Assembly: GCA_036003705.1 (NCBI GenBank)
Contig: DASYSE010000029.1
Location: 1 to 60,563 of the forward strand
Length of the DNA: 60,563 nucleotides
Direction of reading: 5' to 3'
From: CALGFH01 sp036003705
Lineage (GTDB): Bacteria > Actinomycetota > CALGFH01
Shown: positions 6,491 to 15,477 of the stretch, piece after piece
Layout: each line of letters opens with the position of its first letter
Position numbering within the stretch: position 1 is the stretch's first letter
Notes under the pieces: generated by a model
Databases searched by the model: none
Seen by the model: only the letters and a program-made list of their open reading frames with translations
What the model was told of the DNA's origin: nothing
Program-made: the position numbers and the translations under genes

Positions 6491-7422
6491 AACCCGTCGG
6501 TGCGGCGGTCCATGGCGAAGCTGGAGCCCTGGTCGCGCTTGGCCACGTGCTTGAGCTCGGTGGCGGTGGCGACCAGCTCGCGGTGGTTGCTGAACTGGCG
6601 CTGGGCGCTGGAGGCGATGCCCAGCGACACCGAGACGATCGGGAAGCGGCGCAGCTGGCCCTGGCGGTCCTCCAGCTCGATCGACCCGGCGCTGGCGTCC
6701 TCGGGGTCGTACAGGCTCGGGACGCGGTCGTCGAAGCTGCTGATCACCCGGCTGGCGAACGCCTCGGACGCCTCCGGTGGCACCAGGGCCACGAAGTCGT
6801 CGCCGCCGATGTGGCCGACGAATCCCTCGGGGCCGGCCGCGTCCTTGGCGGCCCGCCGCAGCACCTGGGCGAACAGCGAGAGCACCTCGTCGCCGCGGAG
6901 GAAGCCGTAGCGGTCGTTGTAGGACTTGAAGTTGTCCAGGTCGGCGTAGGCGACCGCGACCGCCTTGCCGCGCTCCATGCGGTGGGCGATCTCCTGCTCG
7001 ATCCGGTTGTTGCCGGGCAGCCCGGTCAGCGGCGACAGCGAGCGCATCTCGCTGGCCCGGCGCAGGGTGGTCTTGACCCGCGCGACCAGCTCCATCGGGT
7101 CGAACGGCTTGATGATGTAGTCGTCGGCGCCGGCGGTCAGCCCCAGCACCTTGTCGGCCGACAGCGACTTGGCGGTCAGCATGATCACCGGGATGTGGGC
7201 GCTGCGGCCGTCGGCCCGCAGCTTGGTGCAGACCTCGTAGCCGTCCATCCGCGGCATCATCACGTCGAGCAGGATCAGGTTGGGCTGGAGGTCCAGCGCC
7301 TTGTCGAGGGCGTCCTGGCCGTCGTGGGCGGTGAGCACCTCGAAGCCCTCCAGACGGAGGTTGACCTCCACGAACCGCACGATGTCGCGGTCGTCGTCGG
7401 CGATCAGGACCATCTCGTCCAC
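6487..7422 (-). CDS. PleD-like response regulator: receiver plus degenerate GGDEF domain
   Basis: 311 residues. An N-terminal CheY-like receiver has the acidic pocket DDD (9-11), phospho-acceptor Asp53 in LLDVMMPRMDG, and the conserved lysine in IIKPFDP. A short linker leads to a GGDEF domain (LSPLTGLPGNNRIEQEI, YADLDNFKSYNDRYGFLRGD). The signature loop reads GGDDF rather than GGDEF/GGEEF, so diguanylate cyclase activity is uncertain; no RxxD inhibitory site is obvious just before it. GTG at 7422 overlaps the rpe stop by one base; ATG at 7413 is an alternative. It shares a transcript with rpe behind a sigma-28-like promoter, and its stop codon lies in a dispersed repeat. Confidence 0.85.
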   Translation of the reverse strand: MDEMVLIADDDRDIVRFVEVNLRLEGFEVLTAHDGQDALDKALDLQPNLILLDVMMPRMDGYEVCTKLRADGRSAHIPVIMLTAKSLSADKVLGLTAGADDYIIKPFDPMELVARVKTTLRRASEMRSLSPLTGLPGNNRIEQEIAHRMERGKAVAVAYADLDNFKSYNDRYGFLRGDEVLSLFAQVLRRAAKDAAGPEGFVGHIGGDDFVALVPPEASEAFASRVISSFDDRVPSLYDPEDASAGSIELEDRQGQLRRFPIVSVSLGIASSAQRQFSNHRELVATATELKHVAKRDQGSSFAMDRRTDGF

Positions 7423-8087
7423 TACCCGTCCCCCCGTTCCAGCATCTCCCGAAACGCCTTGGCCGCGGCGGCCGGGTCGTCGGCACCGAAGATGGCGGTG
7501 CCGACCACGAACACGTCGGCGCCCGCCTCCAGGCATCGGGGCAGCGTGCCGGCGTTGATCCCGCCGTCGACCTGGATCGCGACCGGCCGGCCGGTCTCGC
7601 CGACCGCGCGGCGGGCGGCGGCGATCTTGGGCAGCACCCGGTCGTCGAACGCCTGACCGCCGAAGCCCGGCTCCACCGTCATGGGCAGGACCAGGTCGAG
7701 GGTGTCCAGGTAGGGCAGGACCGTCTCCAGCGGGGTTGCCGGCCTGAGGGCCAGGCCGACGGCGAGGCCGTGAGCGGCGGCCGCGCACAGGGCCCGGCCG
7801 GGATCGGCGAGCGCCTCCACGTGCATGGTGACGCCGCCGGCCCCGGCCTCGCCGAGGGCCGGCAGCAGCGCCTCGGGGTCGGCGACCATCAGGTGGCAGT
7901 CGAGGTAGCGGGGGGTGTAGGGGCGCAGGGCGGCCACCACCGGCGGGCCGAAGGTGAGGTTGGGGACGAAGTGTCCGTCCATGAGGTCCAGGTGGATCCA
8001 GTCGGCGGCCGCCTCGACCAGCCGGACCTGGTCGGCGAGCTGGGCGAGGTCGGCGTTGAGCACCGACGGTGCCAGGCGTCGGATCAC
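7422..8087 (-). CDS. rpe: Ribulose-phosphate 3-epimerase
   Basis: Interconverts ribulose 5-phosphate and xylulose 5-phosphate in the pentose phosphate pathway. 221-residue TIM barrel with LAPSVLNADLAQL, HLDLMDGHFVPNLTFGPP (metal His/Asp), YLDCHLMVADPE, MTVEPGFGGQAF and QVDGGINAGTLP. The start is GTG at 8087, four bases after GAGGAG. The gene is followed by the GGDEF regulator with a one-base overlap. The gap to rsmB carries a sigma-28-type promoter candidate, so rpe may be expressed separately from the upstream housekeeping run. Confidence 0.97.
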   Translation of the reverse strand: MIRRLAPSVLNADLAQLADQVRLVEAAADWIHLDLMDGHFVPNLTFGPPVVAALRPYTPRYLDCHLMVADPEALLPALGEAGAGGVTMHVEALADPGRALCAAAAHGLAVGLALRPATPLETVLPYLDTLDLVLPMTVEPGFGGQAFDDRVLPKIAAARRAVGETGRPVAIQVDGGINAGTLPRCLEAGADVFVVGTAIFGADDPAAAAKAFREMLERGDG

Positions 8088-8124
8088 TGGGCTCCTCGGA
8101 CGTGGACCATGGTCGTTGCTGATG

Positions 8125-8151
8125 GTATCGGCGGGTTGCGGGCGAAGGTGA
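8125..8151 (-). promoter_or_regulatory. Sigma-28/WhiG-like promoter candidate upstream of rpe-GGDEF
   Basis: Reading toward rpe: TCAC (8151-8148), exactly 15 bases, then GCCGATAC (8132-8125). The sigma-28 consensus is TAAA-N15-GCCGATAA. It has the same spacing as the pilA sites and differs from them by one base in the first element. Confidence 0.5.
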
Positions 8152-8168
8152 GCGGGTTTTGCGAGCAC

Positions 8169-9491
8169 TCACCTTACCTTGAACAGCTGTGCAAGAAACA
8201 TGCCGTCGGCGCCGTCCCGGTGCGGCCACAGCTGGCGTGTGCTGTCCAGACGCAGCTCCGGACGGCGGTCGAGCAGCTCGGCGACCACCCCGTCGGTCTC
8301 GGCCCGGGTCCAGGTGCAGACCGAGTACAGGACCGGCCCGCCGGGCCGGACGGCGTCGGCCGCCGCCTCCAGCAGGGCGAGCTGGAGCGCGACCAGCTCG
8401 GCGAGCTCGTCGGGCCCGTGCCGCCATCGCGCCTCTGGCCGGCGGCGCAGGCTGCCCAGGTTGGAGCAGGGCGCGTCGACCAGGACGGCGTCGGCGCCGC
8501 CGTGGCGCAGCGGCGGCCGCCGGCCGTCGCCGACCACGGTGTGCAGCCGGTCGGCCACCCCGAGTCGGCGGGCGGTGGCGGCGACCAGGCGGGCCCGGCC
8601 CGGCTGGCGCTCGACCGCCAGCACCCGGGCGCCGAGGGCGGCCAGGTGGCCGGACTTGCCGCCGGGCCCGGCGGCCAGGTCGGCGACCAGCTCGCCCGGG
8701 GCGGCGCCGAGGCTGGGGGCGACCAGCGCCGAGGCGGCGTCCTGGACCACCGCCCTGCCCTCCCGCACGGCGGCCAGGCCGGCTGGGTCGCCCCGCTCCA
8801 GCAGCAGGCAGTCGGGGCTGAGGGAGCTGGGCCTGGCCGCGACGCCGGCCGCGGCCAGCTCGGCCAGCAGCTCGTCGCGGTCGGTCCGGCCGGGGGTGGC
8901 CCGCAGGGTGACCTCGGGGCGGGCGTTGTCGGCCTCGACCAGGGCGACGGTCTCCTCGGGCCCGAGCCGGGCCAGGGCTTCGCTGACCACCCAGGCCGGG
9001 TGGGAGCCGCGGGTGGTGGCCCAGCCGGCCGGGTCGGTGGCCGGGTCGGGCCAGGTGGGTGGCGCGGCGGCCAGCCGGCGCAGCACGGCGTTGACGTAGC
9101 CGGCCTGGCCGCCGTGGCCGGCCCGGGCCACCGCCCCGACGGTCTCGGCGACGGCGGCGTGGGCGGCCGTGCCCCCGAACAGCAGCTCGTAGGCGCCGAG
9201 GCGAAGCCCGCGCAGCACCAGCGGCCCCAGCCGCTCCAGGGGCTGACGGGAGAGGGGCCGAAGGGCATGGTCGAGCGCCCCGCGCAGCCGCAGCGACCCG
9301 TAGACCAGGTCGGTGACGGCCGCACGGTCGGGTGGGCCCAGCCCGGAGCGGCCGAGCAGCGACGGCAGGGCCAGGTTGGCGTAGGCCCCGTCCTCGACCC
9401 GCTCCATCGCGGCCAGGGCCACGTCCCGGGCGCCGCCTGGAGCTGCCGCGGCGCCCGCCGGCGGGCCCGCCCGACCCCTCCGGGCGCTCAC
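8169..9491 (-). CDS. rsmB: 16S rRNA m5C967 methyltransferase RsmB
   Basis: 440 residues: an N-terminal NusB-like RNA-binding domain (ARDVALAAMERVEDGAYANLAL, AYELLFGG, YVNAVLRRLA) and a C-terminal SAM-dependent methyltransferase domain. SAM motif I is LVADLAAGPGGKSGHLAAL; the catalytic cysteines are in DAPCSNLGSLRRRPEARW and YSVCTWTRAE. GTG at 9491 overlaps the fmt stop (GTGA); GTG at 9503 is possible. It modifies cytosine 967 of 16S rRNA in the P-site region. It is the last gene of the priA-def-fmt-rsmB run. Confidence 0.95.
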   Translation of the reverse strand: MSARRGRAGPPAGAAAAPGGARDVALAAMERVEDGAYANLALPSLLGRSGLGPPDRAAVTDLVYGSLRLRGALDHALRPLSRQPLERLGPLVLRGLRLGAYELLFGGTAAHAAVAETVGAVARAGHGGQAGYVNAVLRRLAAAPPTWPDPATDPAGWATTRGSHPAWVVSEALARLGPEETVALVEADNARPEVTLRATPGRTDRDELLAELAAAGVAARPSSLSPDCLLLERGDPAGLAAVREGRAVVQDAASALVAPSLGAAPGELVADLAAGPGGKSGHLAALGARVLAVERQPGRARLVAATARRLGVADRLHTVVGDGRRPPLRHGGADAVLVDAPCSNLGSLRRRPEARWRHGPDELAELVALQLALLEAAADAVRPGGPVLYSVCTWTRAETDGVVAELLDRRPELRLDSTRQLWPHRDGADGMFLAQLFKVR

Positions 9492-10432
9492 CGGCCCAGC
9501 CACTCCTCGGGGCCGAGGCGGGCGCCGCGGGCGAACGCCGCCCCCGACATGGCCCGCCGGCCCTCGGGCCGTAGCTCGATCAGCTCCAGCGGCCGGTCGG
9601 CGGCCCCGACCAGCAGCCGGCCGTCGGGGCCGACGCCGAGCCTTCCCGGGTCCAGCCCGCTGCCGGTTCCCCGATCGTCGACCGCCGCCGCCCTGGTGAC
9701 CTTGAGCCGGCGGCCGCGCAGGGTGGTCCAGGCGCCGGGGACGGGGGTGAAGGCGCGGACGGCGTTGGCCAGCCAGCCGGCGGGCCGGGTGAAGTCCAGC
9801 TGCGCCTCCTCGGGCGTGACCTTGGGAGCGAGGCTGACCCCGGCCCGCGGCTGGGGGCGCGGCTCGACCTGGCCGGCCTCCAGGGCGTCGAGGGTCTCCA
9901 CGGTGAGCCGGGCCCCGACCTCGGCCAGCCGGGCGGTGAGGGCGCCGGCGTCCTCGTCGGGGTGGATGCCGACCTCGGCGGCCAGCAGCATCGGCCCGGT
10001 GTCCATGCCGGCGTCGATCACGAAGGTCGTGACCCCGGTGACCGCGGCCCCGTCGAGCAGGGCCCGCTGCACCGGCGCGGCCCCCCGGTAGGCCGGCAGC
10101 AGCGACAGGTGGAGGTTGACGATCCCGCGCGGGAAGGCGGCCAGCACCTCGTCGGGCAGCAGGTAGCCGAAGGCGCAGGAGACGCCGATGTCGGCCCCGA
10201 AGGCGGCCAGCTGGCCGGGCAGGGCCGGGTCGCGGCCGCCCGGCGGCTCCAGCACCGGCAGGCCGGCCGCCTGGGCGGCCTGCTTGACCGGAGACGGCAT
10301 GGGCGCCCCGCCGCTGCGGTCCCGCGGCCGGTCCGGCCGGGTGACGACGGCCACGACCTCGTGGTTGGAGGCCAGCAGCGCCTCCAGCGGCGGCACGGCG
10401 GCCGCCGGCGTACCGAGGTAGACGACTCGCAC
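9488..10432 (-). CDS. fmt: Methionyl-tRNA formyltransferase
   Basis: Formylates initiator Met-tRNA using 10-formyl-THF. 314 residues, usual length. N-terminal catalytic domain starts VRVVYLGTPAAAVPPLEALL; the formyl-transfer site is seen in GIVNLHLSLLPAYRGAAPVQRALLDG; the C-terminal OB-like domain follows DFTRPAGWLANAVRAFTPVPGAW. The start is GTG at 10432, eight bases after the def stop; the Shine-Dalgarno is weak, so translational coupling to def is likely. The classic cytoplasmic partner, def, is immediately upstream. Confidence 0.96.
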   Translation of the reverse strand: MRVVYLGTPAAAVPPLEALLASNHEVVAVVTRPDRPRDRSGGAPMPSPVKQAAQAAGLPVLEPPGGRDPALPGQLAAFGADIGVSCAFGYLLPDEVLAAFPRGIVNLHLSLLPAYRGAAPVQRALLDGAAVTGVTTFVIDAGMDTGPMLLAAEVGIHPDEDAGALTARLAEVGARLTVETLDALEAGQVEPRPQPRAGVSLAPKVTPEEAQLDFTRPAGWLANAVRAFTPVPGAWTTLRGRRLKVTRAAAVDDRGTGSGLDPGRLGVGPDGRLLVGAADRPLELIELRPEGRRAMSGAAFARGARLGPEEWLGR

Positions 10433-10440
10433 GGCGCGCC

Positions 10441-11016
10441 CTAGAGGGTCTTGTCGGGTTGGGTGATCTCCGACCGGTGCAGGTGGGGTGCGATGCCGTT
10501 GAACTCCAGCTCGAACTCGCGCTCGCGCCACTGCTTGAGGGCCCGCTTGCGGTCGCCCCGGGAGAGCCGGTCGATGAACAGCACCCCGTCCAGGTGGTCG
10601 ATCTCGTGCTGGATGCACCTGGCCAGCAGCCCCTCGCCGTCCAGCTCCAGCCTCTGGCCGCGCACGTCCTTGGCGGTGAGGCCGACCGACATGGCCCGGG
10701 TGCAGGGGTAGTAGAGGCCGGGGAAGGACAGGCAGCCCTCCTCGCCGTCCTGCTCGCCCTCCCAGCGGGTGATCACCGGGTTGACCAGCACCCCGAACGG
10801 GTGCTCGCCGGTCTCCTCGTCGGGCGGGAGGTCGTAGGCGAACATGCGTTTGAGCACCCCGACCTGCGGCGCGGCCAGGCCGGCCCCGTGGGCGGCCCGC
10901 AGGGTCTCCAGCAGATCGTCCCCGAAGCGGGCCAGCTCGGCGTCGAACCGGGTCACGGGCGCCGACCGCTCGGTCAGCACCGGGTCGCCGAACAGCCGGA
11001 TCTCGAGCACTGCCAC
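10441..11016 (-). CDS. def: Peptide deformylase
   Basis: Removes the formyl group from nascent proteins. 191 residues with the three family motifs: GAGLAAPQVGV (I), EEGCLSFPG (II, cysteine metal ligand) and QHEIDHLDGVLF (III, HEXXH). The C-terminal helix after LSRGDRKRALKQWRE is longer than in the E. coli enzyme, as is common in actinobacterial type I enzymes. GTG at 11016 follows AAGGAGA by nine bases; GTG at 11010 is an alternative. Confidence 0.96.
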   Translation of the reverse strand: MAVLEIRLFGDPVLTERSAPVTRFDAELARFGDDLLETLRAAHGAGLAAPQVGVLKRMFAYDLPPDEETGEHPFGVLVNPVITRWEGEQDGEEGCLSFPGLYYPCTRAMSVGLTAKDVRGQRLELDGEGLLARCIQHEIDHLDGVLFIDRLSRGDRKRALKQWREREFELEFNGIAPHLHRSEITQPDKTL

Positions 11017-11038
11017 TTGGCGGGTTCTCCTTCTCTGC

Positions 11039-12805
11039 TCAGCGGCGGGGGGCGGCGAGGACCTCGAGCGGCTCGACGTCCACCGACATCCGTGGGCCGC
11101 CGGCCCGCGACGCCTCGGCCAGCATGGGGCGCAGGGTCCTGGCCGCCGACTCGGCGTCCTCGACCTTGGCGATGATACGCCAGCCCTTGCCCATGGCCGC
11201 CGGGCCGAGCAGCTCGGCCTTGGGACCCAGGGCCCCGGCCAGGCTGGCCATGGCCGCGGCGGCCTCGCCGGGCACCGGCCCCTCCATCAGCAGCAGCCGC
11301 CTGGCCGGCGGGAAGCCCAGCTCGACCCGGCGGGGCAGCTCGTGGCGCCAGAAGTACCCAGGGTCCCAGCGGACCAGGGCCTGGACGGCGTGGTGGCCGC
11401 CGTGGCGGGTCTGGAGCACCAGGCGCGCGGCGCCGCCGCGTGGCCCGCACCAGGCGGCGGCCCGGCTCCAGGTCCGGTAGGCCTCCTCGGCCGCCCGCAC
11501 CTCGGCCTGAGCGAGGGCGGTGTCGGCGCCGACCACCACGACGGTGCGGCAGCCGGTGAGCGGCGGGTGGTCCTTGACCCCGGCCACGGTGCCGACGACC
11601 ACCCCTGGCCGCTGCCCGGCCCACGGCGGCACCATGCCCGGGTCGACCACCTCGCGGTCCAGCCGCCAGACCGGCACGCCCGGCAGGACGCGGGCCAGCT
11701 CGGCCGCGACCTGCCCGGCCGTGCGGGCTCCTGGGGCTGCCGGGTCGGCGCCGCCCCGCCGCGGCACCAGCACATAGGCGGGCTCGGTCCGTCCAAGGGC
11801 GTCCCGGATGGCGGCCAGCCCGCGCGGGTGCAGCCGGGCCGCGGCCGGGCCCTCGTCGTCGGGGTCGACCACCTCGACCAGGGGGCGGGCCGCCCGCTCG
11901 GCGGCCCGGTCGGGCGGCAGCAGCCGGCACTGCCCGGCCTGGATGGCGGCCAGCGCCTCGGCCGACGGCACCGTCCCGGTGAGCACGCACAGGGCCTGGC
12001 CGCGCGCGGCCCGGCGCAGGGCGACCTCGCGGGCGTGGAAGCGGGGGGTGCGCTGCTCCTTGTGGGCGAAGTTGGCCTCGTCGTCGACGACCACGCACCC
12101 GAGGCCCTGGAGCGGGGCGAGCACCGCCGAGCGGCCGCCGACCACCACCAGGCGCCGGCCCCGGCGCAGCTCGGCCCAGGCCCGGTAGCGGCGCCGGTCC
12201 GACAGGTCGCCGGCCAGGTCGGCGGCGTCCGGGAAGGCCTTGCGGACGGCGTCGCCGACCGCCGACCCGGCGGCCACCTCCGGGGTGATCACGATCGCCC
12301 CCCGGCCGCTGGCCAGGGCGGCGTCGACCAGGGCGGCCACCCTGGCCCCCCGGTCCTCTCCCGGCAGCGGCCGCCAGTAGACGGCGCCTCCGCGCCCGGC
12401 CGCCGCCAGCTCGACCAGCGGGTCGCCGGTCGGGCCGGGGGTGTGCTCGGCCCGCCCCGCGGGATCAGGGGGCCGCGCGGCGGCGGGCGCCTCGACCGCG
12501 GCCACCCGCGGTGGGACGGCCAGGCGCAGGGTGTCGACCAGGGTCCCGGCGTAGCGCTCGGCGACCCAGCGGAACAGCTCGAGCTCCCCGGGGCCGAACA
12601 CCGGGATGGGCGAGACCACCCGGAGGAGGTCGCGGGCGTCGGCAGGCAGGTCGGCGGCCCGGCCGACCACCCAGCCGTCGACCCGGCGCCGGCCGCCGAA
12701 GGGGACCTTGACCCGGCTGCCCAGGTGGACCTCGCCCTTGAGCGCCTCCGGCACCCGGTAGCTGAACGGCCGGTCCAGGTGGAACAGCGGCACGTCGACC
12801 AGCAC
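11039..12805 (-). CDS. priA: PriA-like primosomal protein without helicase motifs
   Basis: 588 residues aligned with PriA over the N-terminal DNA-binding part (VLVDVPLFHLDRPFSYRVP, GSRVKVPFGGRRRVDGWV) and a remnant helicase fold (IVITPEVAAGSA, RLVVVGGRSAVLAPL, VVDDEANFAHKEQRTPRFHAREVALRRA). There is no GxGKT Walker A, the DEAH position reads DDEA, and the zinc-binding cysteine pairs are missing. Actinobacterial PriA proteins are known to be degenerate in this way, so it probably acts as a structural restart factor rather than a helicase. GTG at 12805 is the first usable start; its Shine-Dalgarno is weak. Confidence 0.88.
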   Translation of the reverse strand: MLVDVPLFHLDRPFSYRVPEALKGEVHLGSRVKVPFGGRRRVDGWVVGRAADLPADARDLLRVVSPIPVFGPGELELFRWVAERYAGTLVDTLRLAVPPRVAAVEAPAAARPPDPAGRAEHTPGPTGDPLVELAAAGRGGAVYWRPLPGEDRGARVAALVDAALASGRGAIVITPEVAAGSAVGDAVRKAFPDAADLAGDLSDRRRYRAWAELRRGRRLVVVGGRSAVLAPLQGLGCVVVDDEANFAHKEQRTPRFHAREVALRRAARGQALCVLTGTVPSAEALAAIQAGQCRLLPPDRAAERAARPLVEVVDPDDEGPAAARLHPRGLAAIRDALGRTEPAYVLVPRRGGADPAAPGARTAGQVAAELARVLPGVPVWRLDREVVDPGMVPPWAGQRPGVVVGTVAGVKDHPPLTGCRTVVVVGADTALAQAEVRAAEEAYRTWSRAAAWCGPRGGAARLVLQTRHGGHHAVQALVRWDPGYFWRHELPRRVELGFPPARRLLLMEGPVPGEAAAAMASLAGALGPKAELLGPAAMGKGWRIIAKVEDAESAARTLRPMLAEASRAGGPRMSVDVEPLEVLAAPRR

Positions 12806-12869
12806 CTGGACGCCCTCGATGCCTACGTCCAGGTCCAGCCCGGGTTCCTCCCCGGTTGTGCGGTATGGG

Positions 12870-14069
12870 CTACAGCGAGCGGGCCGCCTTGGCCAGCTCT
12901 TCGGCCCGCACGGTCGACTCCCAGGTGAACTCGGGCTCGGAGCGGCCGAAGTGGCCGTAGGCGGCGGTCCTGCGGTAGATCGGCCGGCGCAGGTCGAGGT
13001 CGCGGAGGATCGCCGCCGGCCGCAGGTCGAAGAACTCGGGCAGGAGCTTGCCCAGCTTCTCCGGGTCGACCTGCTCGGTGCCGAACGTCTCCACGAACAC
13101 GCTGACCGGGTGGGCGACGCCGATGGCGTAGGCGACCTGGACCTCGCACCGCTCGGCCAGGCCGGCGGCGACCACGTTCTTGGCCACCCAGCGGACCGCG
13201 TAGGAGGCCGAGCGGTCGACCTTGGTCGGGTCCTTGCCGGAGAAGGCGCCGCCGCCGTGACGGGCCATGCCGCCGTAGGTGTCGACGATGATCTTGCGTC
13301 CGGTGAGGCCGGTGTCGGCGTTGGGCCCGCCCAGCTCGAAGCGGCCGGTCGGATTGACGAACACCCTGATGCCCTCGGTGGCCAGGTTGTCGGGGAGCAC
13401 CGTGTCGATCACGTGCTCGCGGATGTCGGGGGCGAGCAGCGTCTCGAGGTCGACGTCGGGGCCGTGCTGGGTCGACACCACGATGGTGTCCAGCCGCACC
13501 GGCCGGCGGCCCTCGTACTCGACCGTGACCTGGGTCTTGCCGTCGGGACGGAGGTAGGGGATCAGACCGGAGCGGCGGACCTCGGCCAGCCGGCGCGCGA
13601 GCCGGTGGGCCAGCGCGATCGGCACCGGCATCAGCTCTGGGGTCTCGTTGCAGGCGTACCCGACCATCATTCCCTGGTCGCCCGCGCCCTGCATGTCGAG
13701 CGGGTCGGTGTCGCCGGCCCGCTCCTCGAAGGCGTGGTCGACCCCCTGGGCGATGTCGGCCGACTGTTCGTCGATCGCCACCGCCACCCCGCAGGTGGCC
13801 CCGTCGAAGCCGTACTTGGCCCGGTCGTAGCCGATCCCAAGGATGGTCCGGCGGACGACGCTGGGGATGTCGACGTAGGTCGAGGTGGAGATCTCCCCGG
13901 CCACCATGACCAGGCCGGTGGTGATCAGGGTCTCGCAGGCCACGCGGCCGGTCGGATCGTCACGCAGGATCTCGTCCAGGATGGCGTCCGAGATCTGGTC
14001 GGCGATCTTGTCCGGGTGACCCTCGGTCACCGACTCGGACGTGAACAGGTACCGGTTCGCCACGGGCAT
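12870..14069 (-). CDS. metK: S-adenosylmethionine synthetase
   Basis: Makes SAM from methionine and ATP. 399 residues with RYLFTSESVTEGHPDKIADQ, GAGDQGMMVGYA (signature 1), GGGAFSGKDPTKVDRSASY (signature 2) and the C-terminal GRSEPEFTWE. Lysine, aspartate and histidine ligands of the active site are present. ATG at 14069 is only one base after GGAGG; GTG at 14063 (VANRYLF) has better spacing and may be the true start. Sits between priA and coaBC as in many actinobacteria. Confidence 0.97.
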   Translation of the reverse strand: MPVANRYLFTSESVTEGHPDKIADQISDAILDEILRDDPTGRVACETLITTGLVMVAGEISTSTYVDIPSVVRRTILGIGYDRAKYGFDGATCGVAVAIDEQSADIAQGVDHAFEERAGDTDPLDMQGAGDQGMMVGYACNETPELMPVPIALAHRLARRLAEVRRSGLIPYLRPDGKTQVTVEYEGRRPVRLDTIVVSTQHGPDVDLETLLAPDIREHVIDTVLPDNLATEGIRVFVNPTGRFELGGPNADTGLTGRKIIVDTYGGMARHGGGAFSGKDPTKVDRSASYAVRWVAKNVVAAGLAERCEVQVAYAIGVAHPVSVFVETFGTEQVDPEKLGKLLPEFFDLRPAAILRDLDLRRPIYRRTAAYGHFGRSEPEFTWESTVRAEELAKAARSL

Positions 14070-14209
14070 GCCTCCAGGGATGTTCGCGCCGCGCAGTTCG
14101 GGCGCGAGGGCCATCGCCGAAGGGTAGCCGGGCCGCCGATGCGAGGCAACCGGCCTGCGCATGACCTGCCCGACCGGGATGCGGGCCGGTGCCGCCGCCC
14201 GGCCGGCGG

Positions 14210-15472
14210 CTAGCGCCTGGCGGCGCGCAGGGACTCGACCCGGTCGAGGATGCGGGCGGCGATGGCCGCCTTGGAGGCGCCGGGGAGCGCTTCCACGGTG
14301 GTGGCGTCGACCAGGTAGGCGTCGGCGTCGTCGGCCCCGAAGGCCGAGTGGGCGCCCTCGACGTGGTTGAGGACGACCAGGTCGAGGTGCTTGGTCTCGA
14401 GCTTGCGACGGGCGCCGGCCAGATGGTCGTCGGTCTCGGCGGCGAACCCGATCAGGACCTGGTCGGGGCGGCGGCGGCGGCCCAGCTCGGCCAGGGTGTC
14501 GGGGGTCGGTTCCAGGACGACGTCGGGGACGCCCTGGTCCTTCTTGAGCTTGCTCTCGGCGACCCGCTTGGGCCGGAAGTCGGCCACCGCGGCCGCCATG
14601 ATCACCACGTCCTGGGCGTCGGCCTCGGCCACGACGGCGTCGTACAGCTGCTGGGCGGTCTCGACCCGGACCAGGCGTGGCGTGGCCGGCGGGTCGACGG
14701 TGGTCGCGCCGGCCACGGCGGTGACCTCGGCGCCGCGAGCCACGGCCTCGGCGACGATCGCCGCCCCCATCCGCCCCGAGGACCGGTTGCCGAGGTAGCG
14801 GACCGGGTCGAGCGGCTCCCGGGTGCCGCCCAGGCTGACCAGCAGCCTGGTCCCGGCCAGGCGGCGGGAGGGGGCGAGGGCGGCGGCCACCCCGGCGACC
14901 AGGTCGTCCAACTCGGCCAGGCGCCCGGGGCCGACGTCGCCGGAGGTCAGCGGGCCGGACGCCGGGGGCACGACCAGGGCCCCGCGGCGCTCCAGCGTTC
15001 TCAGATTGGCCCGCGTCGCCGGGTGCTCCCACATCTCGGTGTGCATGGCCGGGGCGACCACCACCGGGCCGGGAAAGGCGAGGGCGACGTTGGTCAGCAG
15101 GTCGTCGGCCAGGCCGGCGGCCAGCCGGGCCAGGGTGTGGGCGGTCGCCGGGGCGACCATCAGGACCTGGCCCCAGCGGGCCAGGGCGACGTGGGAGACC
15201 GCGGCCGGGTCGTCCCAGACCGAGGCCGGCACCGGCCGGCCGGTGAGGGCCGCGAAGGTGGCCCTGCTCACCATCTGCTCCCCGGCGGCGGTCAGCAGCG
15301 GCTGCACCTCGGCTCCGGCGCGCAGCAGCTCGCGGGCCAGCTCGGCCGCCTTGTAGGCGGCGATGCCGCCGCTGACCCCGAGCAGCACCCGGGCGCCATG
15401 CAGCGCCGCCCGGTTCGGCCGGGGGGCTGGGCCAATGCCGCTCGGGCCCCCGGCCCGCCCGGGTTCGCTCAT
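14210..15472 (-). CDS. coaBC: Phosphopantothenoylcysteine decarboxylase / synthase
   Basis: Bifunctional coenzyme A enzyme, 420 residues. The N-terminal flavoprotein CoaC half shows VLLGVSGGIAAYKAAEL, HVALARWGQVLMVAPATAHT and PAMHTEMWEHPA; the CoaB half shows LVSLGGTREPLDPVRYLGNRSSGRMG, AAAVADFRP and the lysine in KLKKDQG. The first 25 residues are a proline/glycine-rich extension. ATG at 15472 follows an AGGAG that overlaps the rpoZ stop. A 140-base gap separates it from metK. Confidence 0.97.
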   Translation of the reverse strand: MSEPGRAGGPSGIGPAPRPNRAALHGARVLLGVSGGIAAYKAAELARELLRAGAEVQPLLTAAGEQMVSRATFAALTGRPVPASVWDDPAAVSHVALARWGQVLMVAPATAHTLARLAAGLADDLLTNVALAFPGPVVVAPAMHTEMWEHPATRANLRTLERRGALVVPPASGPLTSGDVGPGRLAELDDLVAGVAAALAPSRRLAGTRLLVSLGGTREPLDPVRYLGNRSSGRMGAAIVAEAVARGAEVTAVAGATTVDPPATPRLVRVETAQQLYDAVVAEADAQDVVIMAAAVADFRPKRVAESKLKKDQGVPDVVLEPTPDTLAELGRRRRPDQVLIGFAAETDDHLAGARRKLETKHLDLVVLNHVEGAHSAFGADDADAYLVDATTVEALPGASKAAIAARILDRVESLRAARR

Positions 15473-15477
15473 CTCTC

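Noticed and set aside
14070..14209. SAM riboswitch upstream of metK
   Set aside because: This gap lies between coaBC and metK and shows none of the conserved SAM aptamer segments.
12870..15032. Very long Arg/Pro-rich open frames across metK, coaBC, alaS, ribD and carB
   Set aside because: These are alternative-frame artefacts of high GC content with no starts, motifs or normal amino-acid composition.
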